This document shows, in pieces, positions 35,863 to 38,021 of a DNA stretch of 38,021 bases. The notes beneath the pieces were generated by a model that worked only from the letters and a program-made list of their open reading frames with translations, was not told the DNA's origin and made no database searches. Each line of letters opens with the position of its first letter. The first letter of the stretch is position 1. Source of the DNA: G020353115 sp964481765 (lineage in GTDB: Bacteria > Bacteroidota > Bacteroidia > Bacteroidales > VadinHA17); assembly GCA_964481765.1 (NCBI GenBank), contig CAYZVJ010000021.1:1-38021 (forward strand). The letters run 5' to 3'. Both the position numbers and the translations under genes were made by a program.

Positions 35863-36900
35863 TTAACTTGAAAACTGGATACCCCCACTGAGGTTTAGGA
35901 ACTCCTCAGCCTTGTCAACCATTTCTTTTGACCCGACATAAAAAGGTATTCTTTGATGCAGGGATTCCGGTTTAAGATCAAGAATCCTTCTGTGTCCATC
36001 GCTTGCTTTCCCTCGTGCCTGTTCAATAATGAATGCCATGGGATTGCATTCATAAACCAGGCGGAGTTTTCCATTCGGGAATGATTCGGTCTGAGGATAA
36101 ATATAGATCCCTCCTTTCAGAAGATTCCGGTGAAAATCAGCAACCAGAGAACCTATATACCGGGAAGCATACGGTCTTTTCGTATCGCTATCTTTCTCCT
36201 GGCAAAACTTAATATACTTCTTTACACCATCCGGAAATTTTACATAATTACCTTCATTGATGGAATAGATAAACCCCTCTTCAGGGGAGACAATATCCGG
36301 ATAGGATAGACAAAATTCACCGATGGACGGATCAAGAGTAAATCCGTTAACCCCATTTCCCGTAGTATATACCAGCATCGTAGAAGAACCATAAATAATG
36401 TAACCGGCGGCAACCTGTTTATCCCCTGTTTGCAGTAAATCTTCCAGCTTGGCTTTGGTACCCCTCTCCGAGATCCTGCGGTAGATCGAAAAAATAGTCC
36501 CGATAGAAACATTAACATCAATGTTTGATGACCCATCCAACGGATCAATACAAACAATGTAATTCCCGTCAAGGGACAATTCATCAATGAAAGTTACCAT
36601 ATCCGTTTTCTCTTCGGTTACCATTCCACAGCACTCCCCACTGGTTCGTAAAGCAGAAATGAATTGGTGATCTGCGTATACATCCAGCTTCTTCTGCTCC
36701 TCTCCCTGAACATTGGTGTTTCCTGATTCTCCAAGGATATCAACAAGACCGGCCATATTTATTTTTTTGTTGACCATTTTTGCAGCAACTCCAATATGAT
36801 GAAGTAATCTGGACAGTTCCCCTTTTGCATACGGGAAATCCTTTTGACGTGCAATGATGAATTCATTTAAAGTTACAAAACCATAATTTCTAAAAGTCAT
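35863..36900 (-). CDS. fbp: Fructose-1,6-bisphosphatase, class I
   Basis: Gluconeogenic enzyme hydrolysing fructose-1,6-bisphosphate to fructose-6-phosphate. 345 residues, typical of class I. The metal-binding block IDPLDGSSNIDVNVSIGTIF (about 122-142), EEKTDMVTF just before it, and the late RLVYECNPMAFIIEQARGKAS (in parts) are diagnostic. Start ATG 36900. It precedes mfd on the same strand by 128 bases but is functionally unrelated. I recall that many Bacteroides carry a class III enzyme, so this class may help place the organism. Confidence 0.95.
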   Translation of the reverse strand: MTFRNYGFVTLNEFIIARQKDFPYAKGELSRLLHHIGVAAKMVNKKINMAGLVDILGESGNTNVQGEEQKKLDVYADHQFISALRTSGECCGMVTEEKTDMVTFIDELSLDGNYIVCIDPLDGSSNIDVNVSIGTIFSIYRRISERGTKAKLEDLLQTGDKQVAAGYIIYGSSTMLVYTTGNGVNGFTLDPSIGEFCLSYPDIVSPEEGFIYSINEGNYVKFPDGVKKYIKFCQEKDSDTKRPYASRYIGSLVADFHRNLLKGGIYIYPQTESFPNGKLRLVYECNPMAFIIEQARGKASDGHRRILDLKPESLHQRIPFYVGSKEMVDKAEEFLNLSGGIQFSS

Positions 36901-36993
36901 GATGTGTAATATTTACGTTTTGAAATATAGATGGTAAATTTACTTCCGGTACTAATGCTTTACAACTAATTCTGACTCTTTCTTCATTTTTTA

Positions 36994-37001
36994 TATTTTT
37001 G
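36994..37001 (+). promoter_or_regulatory. Candidate -7 element for aspartate kinase
   Basis: TATTTTTG matches TAnnTTTG exactly, 20 bases before the ATG at 37022, in the 121-base spacer divergent from fbp. No clear -33 TTTG. The same spacer has the 10-base palindrome GTAAATTTAC at 36934-36943, a possible operator with no known owner. Confidence 0.38.
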
Positions 37002-37021
37002 TTTTGTTAATACGGTATGGT

Positions 37022-38021
37022 ATGCAGGTATTTAAATTTGGCGGTTCCGCTATAAAAAATGCAGGTGGTATAAGGAAACTGGCGAAGATAGTGAAAGCAA
37101 ACCCGGAATGCCGGGTAATTGTTGTATCTGCTTTGGGAAAAACAACCAATGCTCTTGAAGAGCTATTCGGGTGCTATTTCGAGGGGAATGATGGCTGGAT
37201 AGAACGATTAAACCAAATCAAACAATTTCATCTTGACATCGTTTCAGATCTGTTCGGCGAGAGCGACATTTCCCTGAAACGGGAATTGGAACACTACTTT
37301 TCAGAGCTTGCAGAACGATTGAATAGAAAACCGGGAAGTGATTATGACAGGGAGTATGATCAGATTGTCTCAGAAGGGGAGATCTGGGCGACCAGGATTG
37401 TTCATGCTTACCTGAACAGGCAGGGATTCAATACCAGGTGGCTGGATGCCAGGAAAATACTGGTAACCGATGCTGCATTCAGGGATGCAACGGTAGTTTG
37501 GAAAAAATCGATGAAATTGGTGAAACGGGAGATTAACCTGGCAGGAGATGAGGTGTCTGTTATCCAGGGGTTTATTGCAAGTACAGAGAATGGTTTAACA
37601 ACTACTCTCGGTAGGGAAGGCTCTGACTTTACAGCTTCAATCCTGGGTAATATCCTTGATGCAGAATCTGTCACCTTGTGGAAAGACGTCCCCGGGGTAT
37701 TGAATGCAGATCCGGAAAACTTTCCGAATCCGGAAAAACTGGACGAGATATCTTACCTGGAAGCTGTTGAACTGGCTTTCTTTGGAGCAAAAGTTATTCA
37801 TCCCAAAACCATTAAACCGCTTTATAATAAAAACATCCCCCTGTTCATCAAATCGTTTGAACATCCAGACTCTATTGGGACAATCATCCATCGAATGGAC
37901 TGGGATGTGGATATGATTCCCGTCTATGTAAAAAAGGATCATCAAATTTTGATAACCATACAACCTCGCGATTTTTCGTTTATGATTGAGCAGAGCTTTG
38001 GTCAGATCTTTAGTGCTTTCA
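37022..38021 (+). CDS. lysC: Aspartate kinase (C-terminus cut by window edge)
   Basis: First enzyme of the aspartate family pathway (lysine, meso-DAP, threonine, methionine). 333 codons are seen. The start MQVFKFGGSAIKNAGGI has the family KFGGS motif, then VIVVSALGKTTN, SEGEIWATRIV, GREGSDFTAAILG, LWKDVPGVLNADP and AKVIHPKTIKP. An ACT-domain regulatory region begins near the right edge (HQILITIQPRDFSFM). Monofunctional form or fusion to homoserine dehydrogenase cannot be decided from the fragment, so the symbol is tentative. The spare ATG at 37017 is in another frame. Confidence 0.93.
   Translation, partial: MQVFKFGGSAIKNAGGIRKLAKIVKANPECRVIVVSALGKTTNALEELFGCYFEGNDGWIERLNQIKQFHLDIVSDLFGESDISLKRELEHYFSELAERLNRKPGSDYDREYDQIVSEGEIWATRIVHAYLNRQGFNTRWLDARKILVTDAAFRDATVVWKKSMKLVKREINLAGDEVSVIQGFIASTENGLTTTLGREGSDFTASILGNILDAESVTLWKDVPGVLNADPENFPNPEKLDEISYLEAVELAFFGAKVIHPKTIKPLYNKNIPLFIKSFEHPDSIGTIIHRMDWDVDMIPVYVKKDHQILITIQPRDFSFMIEQSFGQIFSAF

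Overview
The window is a scaffold of about 38 kb with two 100-base N gaps. It reads as a chromosomal housekeeping segment of a Bacteroidota bacterium, probably Bacteroidales or a near relative. The evidence is: a division and cell-wall (dcw) cluster ordered mraZ-rsmH-ftsL-ftsI-murE-mraY-murD-ftsW-murG-murC-ftsQ-ftsA-ftsZ with no murF, murB or ddl; a PASTA-tailed FtsI and a MraY carrying an extra loop; an adjacent pair of acyltransferases that look like the glycine-lipid enzymes GlsA/GlsB; the lptC-TPR-outer membrane protein-coaX block; and several exact matches to the Bacteroidota -7 promoter element TAnnTTTG 20-43 bases upstream of genes. The two gaps suggest a draft or metagenome-derived assembly.

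Layout. 1-1358 (-): miaB, cut by the left edge. 1528-2111 (+): yebC, cut by gap 1. 2292-3125 and 3125-3738 (+): a universal stress protein overlapping a secreted SPOR protein by one base; the SPOR gene contains gap 2, which is an unmerged 55-bp overlap. 3871-7234 (+): two tandem PurF-like amidophosphoribosyltransferases. 7255-9114 (-): glsB/glsA-like acyltransferase pair. 9225-24651 (+): MraZ operator repeats and the 13-gene dcw cluster. 24721-35734 (-): ppiD-like foldase, CNNM/CorC protein, small membrane protein, lptC, TPR protein, outer membrane protein, coaX and mfd. 35863-36900 (-): class I fructose-1,6-bisphosphatase. 37022-end (+): aspartate kinase, cut by the right edge.

How the genes fit together. 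The dcw operon makes lipid II precursors (MurE, MurD, MurC, MraY, MurG), and with FtsW/FtsI, FtsL/FtsQ and FtsA/FtsZ it builds the septum; MraZ is the likely autoregulator. The minus-strand block beyond ftsZ is mostly envelope biogenesis (periplasmic folding, LPS transport, an unknown outer membrane protein) with coaX (CoA) and mfd (repair) at its upstream end. The glsAB-like pair supplies amino-acid membrane lipids, and the purF-like pair belongs to purine synthesis.

I found no CRISPR array, transposon, phage, tRNA, rRNA or defence system, and no wholly new system. The best leads are the complementary loss of key residues in the two PurF paralogs, the MraZ operator array, the artefactual gap, and the uncharacterised TPR and outer membrane proteins beside lptC. 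No gene-free stretch exceeds 300 bases.
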